Below, one piece after another: positions 9,761 through 18,157 of a stretch of 20,405 nucleotides of DNA. How positions within the stretch are numbered: the first letter of the stretch is position 1; the number at the start of each line of letters is the position of its first letter. Under the pieces are notes generated by a model. That model made no database searches and was not told where the DNA came from. It saw only the letters and a program-made list of their open reading frames with translations. This DNA is from CALKHQ01 sp050329975 (GTDB lineage: Bacteria > Pseudomonadota > Alphaproteobacteria > CALKHQ01): the NCBI GenBank assembly GCA_050329975.1, contig JBHJOG010000199.1:1-20405 (forward strand). Direction: 5' to 3'. Position numbers and translations under genes: made by a program.

Positions 9761-10985
9761 CGGGCTGATTGCAGCATTGGATATCGGATCCAGCAAGGTC
9801 TGCTGCCTGATTGCCGACGTCTCGCGGGACGGCCCGCCGCGCGTAACCGGCATCGGCCACCAAGTCTCCAGCGGCGTGCGCAACGGCGTCATTACCGACC
9901 TCGAGGCGGCGACCCACGCGATCACCGGCGCCGTCCACGCCGCCGAGGAGATGGCCGGCGAGACCATCGAGCGGGTGGTCGTCGCGCTCACCGGCTGCCC
10001 GCCGCGGTCGCGGACCCTCACCGCGGCGGTGCCGCTGTCCGGCGACCAGGTCGGCGACGCCGACATGCGCCGCGTGCTCGACCTCGGCCGCAGCCGGCAG
10101 GAGAGCGACAGCGAGATCGTGCTGCACGCGATCCCGCGCGGCTACGGCATCGACGGCCAGTTCGGCATCAGCGACCCGCGCGACATGTACGGCAGCGAGC
10201 TGTCGGTCGAGATGCACCTGGTCTACGCCGTGGCGTCGCATATCCGCACCCTGCAGACCTGCGTGCGCCGCGCCCATCTGGTCATGGAGACCCCGGTCGC
10301 CGCCGGCTATGCCGCCGGGCTCGCCAGCCTGGTCAGCGACGAGCTGGAGCTGGGCGTGACCCTGGTCGACATGGGCGCCGGCCGCACCTCGCTCGCGGTC
10401 TTCTTCGACGGCGCGCTGGTCTACACCGATTCCGTCCCCGTCGGCGGCGCCCATGTCACCAACGACATCGCCCACGGCCTGTCGACCCCGATCGGCCATG
10501 CCGAGCGGATGAAGACCCTCTACGGCGCCGCCATGCCCTCGCCGTCCGACGCCCAGGAGGTGATCGACGTGCCCCTGGTCGGCGAGGACGGACGCCGCGA
10601 CGGCCAGCAGGTCCCGCGCGCCGTGCTCAACACCATCATCCAGCCGCGGATGGAAGAGACCTTCGAGCTGGTGCGCGAACGCCTGGACTCGAGCGGCGTC
10701 GCCCACTGCGCCGGCCGGCGCGTCGTGCTCACCGGCGGCGCTAGCCAGCTGCAGGGCGTCCGCGACCTGGCCAGTCACGTGCTCGACAAGCAGGTGCGGA
10801 TCGGTCGGCCGATCGGCTTCGCCGGGCTGGCCGAGACCAGCGGCGGCCCGGCCTTCGCCACCGCCGCCGGCCTGATCGCCTATGCCGGCCGGATGCAGTC
10901 CGAGCCGGAGCTGCAGACGGTCACCAAGCCGCACCGGGCCGGCCTGTTCGGCCGGCTGGGTCTGTGGATGAAGGAGAGCTTCTGA
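9753..10985 (+). CDS. ftsA: Cell division protein FtsA
   Basis: FtsA is an actin-fold ATPase that tethers FtsZ to the membrane and recruits later division proteins. The product is 410 residues. The phosphate-1 motif AALDIGSSKVCCLIAD lies at the N-terminus (8-23). The inserted 1C domain follows, then the phosphate-2 motif LVDMGAGRTSLAVF, and the adenosine motif VVLTGGASQLQGV. The last residues (LFGRLGLWMKESF) form the expected amphipathic membrane-targeting helix. The ATG at 9753 is inside the end of ftsQ (8-nt overlap), ending the chain of overlapping dcw genes. Confidence 0.96.
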   Translation: MRDGLIAALDIGSSKVCCLIADVSRDGPPRVTGIGHQVSSGVRNGVITDLEAATHAITGAVHAAEEMAGETIERVVVALTGCPPRSRTLTAAVPLSGDQVGDADMRRVLDLGRSRQESDSEIVLHAIPRGYGIDGQFGISDPRDMYGSELSVEMHLVYAVASHIRTLQTCVRRAHLVMETPVAAGYAAGLASLVSDELELGVTLVDMGAGRTSLAVFFDGALVYTDSVPVGGAHVTNDIAHGLSTPIGHAERMKTLYGAAMPSPSDAQEVIDVPLVGEDGRRDGQQVPRAVLNTIIQPRMEETFELVRERLDSSGVAHCAGRRVVLTGGASQLQGVRDLASHVLDKQVRIGRPIGFAGLAETSGGPAFATAAGLIAYAGRMQSEPELQTVTKPHRAGLFGRLGLWMKESF

Positions 10986-11163
10986 CCATGGCGAGCCCCA
11001 GCATCCTTGCCCGGGACATGCGCCGGCTGTGGCGGATCACCCGCCCCCCGGCCGACCGGAGATCCCCTGGTCGTCGTCACGGCCCAACAGCTGAACCAAG
11101 GGCCTTCAAGCAACCGGCCCCAACCAACCCCGAAATATCAGGCGCATCGAAGCGGAGACAAGC
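10986..11163 (+). promoter_or_regulatory. ftsA-ftsZ spacer / ftsZ leader
   Basis: This 178-nt spacer is the only substantial gap in the dcw cluster. Its 3' part (about 11085-11160) is rich in A and C and poor in G, with little obvious secondary structure, and ends with a good ribosome binding site (GGAG at 11154-11157, 6 nt before ATG 11164). That fits a separately controlled or strongly translated ftsZ. I do not see a convincing -35/-10 pair; an internal ftsZ promoter is an inference from other alphaproteobacteria. Confidence 0.4.
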
Positions 11164-11167
11164 ATGA
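10988..11167 (+). CDS. Possible small basic protein between ftsA and ftsZ (uncertain)
   Basis: This 59-codon frame begins 2 nt after the ftsA stop and its TGA overlaps the ftsZ ATG in an ATGA junction, the same architecture as the genes upstream. The first 24 codons have almost entirely G/C third positions, like real genes here (MASPSILARDMRRLWRITRP...). After about 11060 third positions become mixed, as in non-coding DNA. After a one-base frame change near 11059 the sequence again looks coding-like up to a TGA around 11093. It may be a real small Arg-rich protein, a decayed gene remnant, or chance. No family is recognised. Confidence 0.25.
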   Translation: MASPSILARDMRRLWRITRPPADRRSPGRRHGPTAEPRAFKQPAPTNPEISGASKRRQA

Positions 11168-12948
11168 GCCTCAATCTCAACATCGAGCAGATCCAACCCG
11201 AACTGCGCCCGCACATCCTGGTGATCGGCGTCGGCGGCGCCGGGTGCAACGCCGTCAACAACATGATCCGGGCCAAGCTGGAAGGCGTGGAGTTCCTGGT
11301 CGCCAACACCGACTCCCAGTCGCTGGCGGCCTCGCTCTGCGAGCGCCGGATCCAGATCGGCGCCAACCTGACCCAGGGCCTGGGCGCCGGCGCCCGGCCG
11401 GAGGTCGGCCGGGCCGCGGCGGAGGAAGACCTGGAAGAGCTCCTCTCCCACCTGAACGGCGTCCACATGGTGTTCATCACCGCCGGCATGGGCGGCGGCA
11501 CCGGCACCGGCGCGGCGCCGGTGATCGCGCGCGCCATCCGCGAGCAGGGCATCCTCACCGTCGGCGTGGTGACCAAGCCGTTCCACTTCGAGGGCCAGCA
11601 GCGGATGCGGATCGCCGATCAGGGCATCCAGGAGCTGCAGCAGTATGTCGACACGCTGATCGTGATCCCGAACCAGAACCTGTTCCGGATCGCCAGCGAG
11701 AAGACCACCTTCGCCGACGCCTTCAACATGGCCGACGAGGTGCTGAACTGCGGCGTGCGCGGGGTCACCGACCTGATGGTGATGCCCGGGCTGATCAACC
11801 TGGACTTCGCCGACATCCGCACCGTGATGGGCGAGATGGGCAAGGCGATGATGGGCACCGGCGAGGCCGACGGCGACCGCCGCGCGGTCGACGCCGCCGA
11901 AGCGGCGATCTCCAACCCGCTGCTCGACGACGTCTCGATGAAGGGCGCGCGCGGGGTGCTGATCAACATCTCCGGCGGCGGCGACATGACGCTGTACGAG
12001 GTCGACGAGGCCTGCAATCGCATCCGCGAGGAGGTGGACCCGGACGCCAACATCATCTTCGGCGCCACCTTCGACGACGGGCTCGACGGCCGGATGCGGG
12101 TGTCGGTGGTCGCCACCGGCATCGAGGCCAGCGAGGAGAACGCGCCGCGGACGACGGTGCTCAGCCTCGCCGCCGACGGCGGCCGGCCGGTACCGGCGCC
12201 GCGTCTGGCGCCGCGGGCCGCGGACGTGCCGGTGAAGGGCCAGGAGAACCTGGCCGCGGCTGCCGAATCCGCGATCAAGGAGCGAGCGCCCGAGCCGGTC
12301 GAGCCGGTCGAGACCAGCCGGCCCGCCGCGCCGGCACCGCAGGTCTCGGCACCCGCCCAGCCGCAGATCCGCACCTACGGCCAGCCGTCGACGCCCCATG
12401 GCGCTCCGGAGCAGCCGCAGCGCCAGCCGCTGCGCGCCGGTCCCCGCGCATCCGCCGCACCGGCGATGCAGGGCGGCAGCAGCGTCGCGACAGGCCGGGT
12501 CTCGACGCCCCCGACTTACGGCGCCCACAGCGGCTATCCAGGGCCATCGATGACGGCGACCGCGCGCGCGATGCCGGAGCCGGAGGTGGCCGAGCGGCCA
12601 TTCCTGCCGCCGGAGGCGATCGAGCCGGAGCGCCGGCGCCAGCCGCTGGACGCGCCGGTCGAGACCGACGACCACGGCAAGGGCAAACTCCGCTTCCGCG
12701 GCAAGAGCGGCCCGAGCCTGTTCGAACGGATGACCGGCACCGGCCGGGCCCGTCGCGAGGACGAGGCCGAGCATGACGAGGCGGGCTACGGCGCCTATGC
12801 CGAGCCGAGCCGGCAGGCACCCGCACCCCGGCAGGAGCCGCAGGCCCAGCTGAGCGGCCTCGACCCGATCGACCAGCCGGAGCCCCGGCGCCAGTCCGAG
12901 GACGACATGCTGGACATCCCGGCCTTCCTCCGCCGCCAGGCGAACTGA
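11164..12948 (+). CDS. ftsZ: Cell division protein FtsZ
   Basis: FtsZ is the tubulin-like GTPase that forms the Z ring at midcell. The product is 594 residues, long compared with the E. coli protein (383) but within the range for alphaproteobacteria. The GTPase core covers about residues 15-325: GVGGAGCNAVNNM (22-34), NTDSQSL, the tubulin signature GGGTGTG (110-116), and the T7 loop NLDFADIRTVM. A Pro/Ala/Gln-rich linker of about 250 residues follows. The conserved C-terminal peptide DIPAFLRRQ (584-592), which binds FtsA and other partners, ends the protein. A strong hairpin terminator lies 43 nt downstream. lpxC does not follow. Confidence 0.98.
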   Translation: MSLNLNIEQIQPELRPHILVIGVGGAGCNAVNNMIRAKLEGVEFLVANTDSQSLAASLCERRIQIGANLTQGLGAGARPEVGRAAAEEDLEELLSHLNGVHMVFITAGMGGGTGTGAAPVIARAIREQGILTVGVVTKPFHFEGQQRMRIADQGIQELQQYVDTLIVIPNQNLFRIASEKTTFADAFNMADEVLNCGVRGVTDLMVMPGLINLDFADIRTVMGEMGKAMMGTGEADGDRRAVDAAEAAISNPLLDDVSMKGARGVLINISGGGDMTLYEVDEACNRIREEVDPDANIIFGATFDDGLDGRMRVSVVATGIEASEENAPRTTVLSLAADGGRPVPAPRLAPRAADVPVKGQENLAAAAESAIKERAPEPVEPVETSRPAAPAPQVSAPAQPQIRTYGQPSTPHGAPEQPQRQPLRAGPRASAAPAMQGGSSVATGRVSTPPTYGAHSGYPGPSMTATARAMPEPEVAERPFLPPEAIEPERRRQPLDAPVETDDHGKGKLRFRGKSGPSLFERMTGTGRARREDEAEHDEAGYGAYAEPSRQAPAPRQEPQAQLSGLDPIDQPEPRRQSEDDMLDIPAFLRRQAN

Positions 12949-12990
12949 GCTCTCCCGGACAGACCCCTCTATCGGGATCTGCCCCAACTG

Positions 12991-13023
12991 ATGCCCCCGC
13001 CATCCCCCCGGCGGGGGCATTTT
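12991..13023 (+). terminator. Rho-independent terminator after ftsZ
   Basis: A perfect 10-bp inverted repeat (ATGCCCCCGC at 12991-13000 and GCGGGGGCAT at 13011-13020), extendable by one C-G pair, is followed by TTT. It probably ends the dcw transcript, separating it from the downstream ACT-cimA unit. Confidence 0.85.
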
Positions 13024-13069
13024 CGTCGGGATGCGGGCGGGGCATGCGGCCGCAGGCTCCATCAACCGC

Positions 13070-13104
13070 TTGACCTCGCGGCCGGCCCGGCGCTAGCTAG
13101 CGCC
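13070..13104 (+). promoter_or_regulatory. Predicted promoter with 16-bp palindrome upstream of the ACT-cimA operon
   Basis: TTGACC at 13070-13075 resembles a -35 box. A 17-18 nt spacer leads to CTAGCTA at 13093-13099, a weak -10. The -10 region lies within a perfect 16-bp palindrome, GGCGCTAGCTAGCGCC (13089-13104), that could be a repressor or other operator site. Initiation about 6-7 nt beyond the -10 would fall at or near the ATG at 13105. No promoter experiment supports this; the -35 is good and the -10 is weak. Confidence 0.5.
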
Positions 13105-13254
13105 ATGTGCGCCCATTTCGGCATTTCGCGGCGAATTACTGACCCGGCCCCCGCGGGGGTTCCGGGTCATGGTTCTGCCTGCCTATCGATTTGCCGAAAG
13201 GAGACATCGCATGATGTCCACTGCGCGAGCGGCCGAAACACCGGCCGGAACTGA
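13105..13254 (+). CDS. Possible leader peptide (leaderless uORF) before the ACT-domain gene
   Basis: A 49-codon frame starts with ATG exactly where transcription from the predicted promoter would begin, so it might be translated as a leaderless message; leaderless leader peptides such as trpL are known in alphaproteobacteria. It begins MCAHFGISRRIT and runs 44 nt into the next gene. Its early codons include two ATT isoleucine codons (codons 7 and 11) and a CGA, unusual for this GC-rich genome, placed just before a strong hairpin. Downstream genes belong to isoleucine-precursor synthesis, which would fit an attenuation leader, but there is no run of isoleucine codons. It could be non-coding. 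Confidence 0.3.
   Translation: MCAHFGISRRITDPAPAGVPGHGSACLSICRKETSHDVHCASGRNTGRN
13116..13203 (+). promoter_or_regulatory. Structured 5' leader with potential ribosome-binding-site sequestration
   Basis: Two nested pairings are visible. The inner hairpin is TGACCCGG (13140-13147) with CCGGGTCA (13162-13169), extended inward by four C-G pairs around CGCG with a TT bulge. The outer pairing is TTTCGGCA (13116-13123) with TGCCGAAA (13192-13199), plus TCG (13126-13128) with CGA (13187-13189). The outer 3' arm runs into the Shine-Dalgarno AAAGGAG (13197-13203) of the ACT gene. Ribosomes on the upstream leader frame would open this helix. No T-run follows the inner hairpin, so a classical terminator is less likely than translational control. 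Confidence 0.45.
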
Positions 13255-13546
13255 CACCTCCACCCCGCCGCCCGATCCCTGCGACCATGTCTGGCGCTAT
13301 CGCATGATCGCGCACGCCGATCCCGGGCTGCTGCCGCGGCTGGTTGCGCCGGTGGCCAAGCTCGGGCTGGTCCCGGACAGCTGCAGCTTCTTGCGGCGCG
13401 ACGACGGGCTGGCAGCCATCGAGCTGGCGGTCAGCGGGCTGACCCAGGGCCAGGCCGACCATCTGCGGCTGGTCTATTCGGTGTTGCCGGCGATGCGGGC
13501 GGTCGAGCTCGCCGCGCGGCCACTAGGGAGCGGGCGTCATGGCTGA
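13211..13546 (+). CDS. Small stand-alone ACT-domain-like protein
   Basis: This 111-residue protein has a low-complexity N-terminus of about 25 residues and then a segment (about 27-104) whose pattern, RYRMIAHADPGLLPRLVAP, a central beta hairpin, and a final MRAVELA strand, fits the beta-alpha-beta-beta-alpha-beta ACT fold. It resembles the small regulatory subunit of acetohydroxyacid synthase (IlvM-like). ACT domains usually bind amino acids and regulate enzymes. Start choice: ATG 13211 (or 13214) lies 7 nt after AAAGGAG. The 3' end overlaps cimA by 8 nt, so the product may regulate CimA or another branched-chain enzyme. The fold call comes from pattern reading, not from a profile search. Confidence 0.7.
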   Translation: MMSTARAAETPAGTDTSTPPPDPCDHVWRYRMIAHADPGLLPRLVAPVAKLGLVPDSCSFLRRDDGLAAIELAVSGLTQGQADHLRLVYSVLPAMRAVELAARPLGSGRHG

Positions 13547-15188
13547 CCGGCTCTATATCTTCGACACCACCCTGCGCGACGGCGCCCAGAGCCAGGGCGT
13601 CGACTTCTCGGTGAACGACAAGACCCAGATCGCCGAGGCGCTCGACGCTCTCGGAGTCGCCTATGTCGAAGGCGGCTGGCCGGGCGCCAATCCGACCGAC
13701 GACGCCTTCTTCGCATCCCCGCCGGCGCTGAAGACGGCGACCTTCACCGCCTTCGGCATGACCCGTCGGCCGGGACGCAGCGTCGAGAACGATCCCGGCG
13801 TCAACGCCCTGCTCAACTCGAGCGCGCAGGCGATCTGCATGGTCGGCAAGGCGTGGGACTTCCACGTCGACGTCGCGCTGGGCGTCGGCCACGACGAGAA
13901 CCTGGCGATGATCGCCGACAGCATCGGCTATGTGCACGCCCGCGGCCGCGAGGCGATGTACGACGCCGAGCATTTCTTCGACGGCTTCAAGGCCAACCCG
14001 GACTATGCGCTCGCCTGCGTGCGCGCCGCCTACGCGGCCGGGGCGCGGTGGGTCGTGCTGTGCGACACCAATGGCGGCACCCTGCCCCACGAGGTGCGCC
14101 GGATCGTCGCCCAGGTGGCCGAGCACATCCCGGGCGACCGGCTCGGCATCCACGCCCACAACGACACCGAGAACGCGGTCGCCAACTCGCTCGCCGCCGT
14201 CGAGGCCGGCGTCCGCCAGGTTCAGGGCACCTTGAACGGGCTGGGCGAGCGGTGCGGCAATGCGAACCTGGTGTCGCTGATCCCCTCGCTGATGCGCAAG
14301 TGCGACGGCCGCTACGACCTCGGCATCTCGGACGCGCAGCTGGCCAGCCTGACCCACGTGTCGCGGCTGCTCGACGAGTTGCTGAACCGCGCGCCCAACC
14401 GCCACGCCGCCTATGTCGGCGAGGCTGCGTTCGCCCACAAGGGCGGGCTGCACGTCTCGGCGGTGCAGAAAGACCCGCGGACCTACGAGCACTTGCCCCC
14501 GGAGACGGTCGGCAACCGCCGCCACATCGTCGTCTCCGACCAGGCCGGACGGTCCAATGTGCTGGTCCGGCTGGCCGACGCCGGCATCATGGTCGCCAGC
14601 GACGATCGGCGGATCGACCGGCTGGTCGGCGAGGTCAAGGCGCGCGAGTTCGACGGCTACAGCTACGACGGCGCCGAAGCGAGCTTCGAGCTGCTGGCCC
14701 GGCGCGCGCTGGGCGAGTTGCCGGAGTTTTTCCGACTGCTCAGCTTCCGCACCGAGGTCGAGCGCCGGCTGAACGCCCGCGGCGAGCTGACCACCATCAG
14801 CCAGGCGGTGATCAAGGTCGACGTCGACGGCGCGGAATCGATGCAGGTGGCCGAGGGCAACGGCCCGGTGAACGCGCTCGACGCGGCGCTGCGCAAGGCG
14901 CTGGTGCCGGTCTATCCGGGGCTGGAGGCGATGCGGCTGACCGACTTCAAGGTCCGCATCCTCACCCCGCAGGCGGCGACGGCGGCGGTGACCCGGGTGA
15001 TGGTGCAATCGGAGGGGGCCGACGGCGAGCGCTGGTCGACCGTGGGAATCTCGGCCAACATCATCGACGCCGCCTATATCGCGCTGCAGGACAGCCTGAC
15101 CTGGTTCCTGTTCCACCGGCAGGGCGCCAGCGACCGCAGGGCCGCGGGGCATACCGGCAAGGACGGCACGCAGCGCGCGGCCGAATGA
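13539..15188 (+). CDS. cimA: (R)-citramalate synthase
   Basis: CimA condenses pyruvate and acetyl-CoA to citramalate, the first step of the threonine-independent route to 2-oxobutyrate and isoleucine. The product is 549 residues, as expected for the long citramalate synthase family. The TIM-barrel shows FDTTLRDGAQS (8-18) and the metal-binding HAH (205-207) in LGIHAHNDTENA, followed by GTLNGLGERCGNANL. A LeuA-type C-terminal allosteric domain (about 400-530) contains VKVRILTP-like sequence and GVSANI-like sequence. The early GVDFSVNDKTQIAEALDALG segment separates it from 2-isopropylmalate synthase and homocitrate synthase, which remain less likely alternatives. GGGAG (13526-13530) precedes the ATG, which lies within the end of the ACT gene. 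Confidence 0.9.
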   Translation: MADRLYIFDTTLRDGAQSQGVDFSVNDKTQIAEALDALGVAYVEGGWPGANPTDDAFFASPPALKTATFTAFGMTRRPGRSVENDPGVNALLNSSAQAICMVGKAWDFHVDVALGVGHDENLAMIADSIGYVHARGREAMYDAEHFFDGFKANPDYALACVRAAYAAGARWVVLCDTNGGTLPHEVRRIVAQVAEHIPGDRLGIHAHNDTENAVANSLAAVEAGVRQVQGTLNGLGERCGNANLVSLIPSLMRKCDGRYDLGISDAQLASLTHVSRLLDELLNRAPNRHAAYVGEAAFAHKGGLHVSAVQKDPRTYEHLPPETVGNRRHIVVSDQAGRSNVLVRLADAGIMVASDDRRIDRLVGEVKAREFDGYSYDGAEASFELLARRALGELPEFFRLLSFRTEVERRLNARGELTTISQAVIKVDVDGAESMQVAEGNGPVNALDAALRKALVPVYPGLEAMRLTDFKVRILTPQAATAAVTRVMVQSEGADGERWSTVGISANIIDAAYIALQDSLTWFLFHRQGASDRRAAGHTGKDGTQRAAE

Positions 15189-15192
15189 GACG

Positions 15193-15948
15193 ATGGCCGG
15201 CACGGATTCGACCCAAGCCCCGAAGCTCGGCGGCCCCAGCGTCATCCTGATCGAGCCGCAGCTTGGCGAGAATATCGGCGCGGCGGCGCGCGCGATGCTG
15301 AACTGCGGGCTCACCGACCTGCGGCTGGTCAACCCGCGCGACGGCTGGCCGAACCCGAAGGCGGACGCGATGGCCTCCGGCGCGCTCGAATCCGCGGTGC
15401 AGGTCAGCCTCCACGACAGCACGGCGGCGGCGATCGCCGACCTGAACTACGTGCTGGCGACGACGGCGCGGCACCGGTTCATGAGCAAGCCGATCTTCAC
15501 CGCCCGCGCGGCGGCAGGCGAGCTGCGGTCGCGGATCGCGGACGGGCAGCGCTGCGGCTTGTTGTTCGGGGCCGAGCGCTCGGGCATGACCAACGATGAC
15601 GTCGCGCTCGCCAATGCCATCGTCACCGTGCCGCTCAACCCGTCGTTCTCGTCGCTGAACCTGGGCCAGTCGGTGCTGCTGATCGGCTATGAATGGTACC
15701 TGCGCGACGACGGCACGCCCGCGCGCAGCTTCGAGGACAAGGGCTCGCCGCCGGCGACCAAGGCCGAGCTGCAGAACTTCTTCAGCCGGCTCGAGGACGC
15801 GCTCGACGCGGTGGGCTTTCTGCGGCTGGCCGACAAGCGCCCGATCGTGGTGCGCAACCTGCGCAACCTGTTCCAGCGCGCCGACCTGACCGAGCAGGAG
15901 CTGAAGACCCTGCACGGGGTGATCGCCGCCCTGCGGCGGGAGGTTTGA
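15193..15948 (+). CDS. trmJ: TrmJ-like SPOUT RNA 2'-O-methyltransferase
   Basis: This 251-residue protein belongs to the TrmH/SpoU group of S-adenosylmethionine-dependent RNA ribose methyltransferases. The three family motifs are clear: EPQLGENIGAAARAM (21-35) with the catalytic Arg region, LLFGAERSGM (123-132), and VPLNPSFSSLNLGQS (146-160), the trefoil-knot cofactor site. The length and the helical C-terminal extension match TrmJ, which methylates position 32 of tRNA; exact substrate cannot be proved from sequence. It starts 4 nt after cimA and is probably cotranscribed, although its function is unrelated. The gene is convergent with the histidine kinase gene. Confidence 0.85.
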   Translation: MAGTDSTQAPKLGGPSVILIEPQLGENIGAAARAMLNCGLTDLRLVNPRDGWPNPKADAMASGALESAVQVSLHDSTAAAIADLNYVLATTARHRFMSKPIFTARAAAGELRSRIADGQRCGLLFGAERSGMTNDDVALANAIVTVPLNPSFSSLNLGQSVLLIGYEWYLRDDGTPARSFEDKGSPPATKAELQNFFSRLEDALDAVGFLRLADKRPIVVRNLRNLFQRADLTEQELKTLHGVIAALRREV

Positions 15949-15983
15949 GGAGCGATCACAGGGAGCATTGGACCACCGGCGTT

Positions 15984-16010
15984 GCGTCCTTTGACAGGCT
16001 CAGGACGAAG
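15984..16010. repeat. Dispersed intergenic repeat (CTCAGGACGAAG type)
   Basis: The sequence CGTCCTTTGACAGGCTCAGG plus ACG has 6-bp inverted arms CGTCCT (15985-15990) and AGGACG (16002-16007). I recognise it as a form of a small palindromic repeat (TTGACAGGCTCAGGACGAAG) found between genes in many bacteria. Copy number in this genome cannot be seen from one window. The TTGACA inside it is part of the repeat and is not good evidence of a promoter. Confidence 0.6.
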
Positions 16011-16054
16011 AAGCGTTCGAGCGGTAGCCGGCAAGCTTGGCTCACATGGCTTCG

Positions 16055-16156
16055 TCATTGCGAGGAGCGCAGCGACGCGGCAATCCAGGACGACCGCGCC
16101 GGCGTTTGTGCGGCTGTGTGCGGCGGCCCTGGATTGCCGCGCTGCGCTCGCAATGA
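16055..16156. repeat. Inverted pair of TCATTGCGAG...GCAATCCAG intergenic repeats
   Basis: The left arm (16055-16089) starts TCATTGCGAG and ends GCGGCAATCCAGG. The right arm (16128-16156) is its reverse complement, CCTGGATTGCC...CTCGCAATGA, apart from a GAG and an AC present only in the left copy. About 38 nt separate the arms. This is a dispersed repeat type widespread in alphaproteobacteria; translated, it gives the familiar spurious peptide HCEERSDAAIQ. Lying between convergent trmJ and kinase genes, the pair would form a long hairpin in either transcript and may act as a bidirectional transcript end. Confidence 0.8.
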
Positions 16157-16182
16157 ACCCGGGGGAATCAAGTCTTGAGCGC

Positions 16183-18138
<1,956 letters not shown>

Positions 18139-18157
18139 GGCGATCCCGATGGCCGCG

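Noticed and set aside
13140..13169. Leader hairpin as a classical attenuator terminator
   Set aside because: The stem is strong but no T-run follows, so intrinsic termination is not supported; reported instead as a leader structure.
15991..15996. TTGACA as a possible -35 box
   Set aside because: It is an internal part of the dispersed palindromic repeat, and no -10 or gene on the + strand follows.
15693..16178. Open frame running through the repeats after trmJ, encoding HCEERSDAAIQ
   Set aside because: This peptide is the translation of a dispersed intergenic repeat and the frame is a shadow of trmJ before that.
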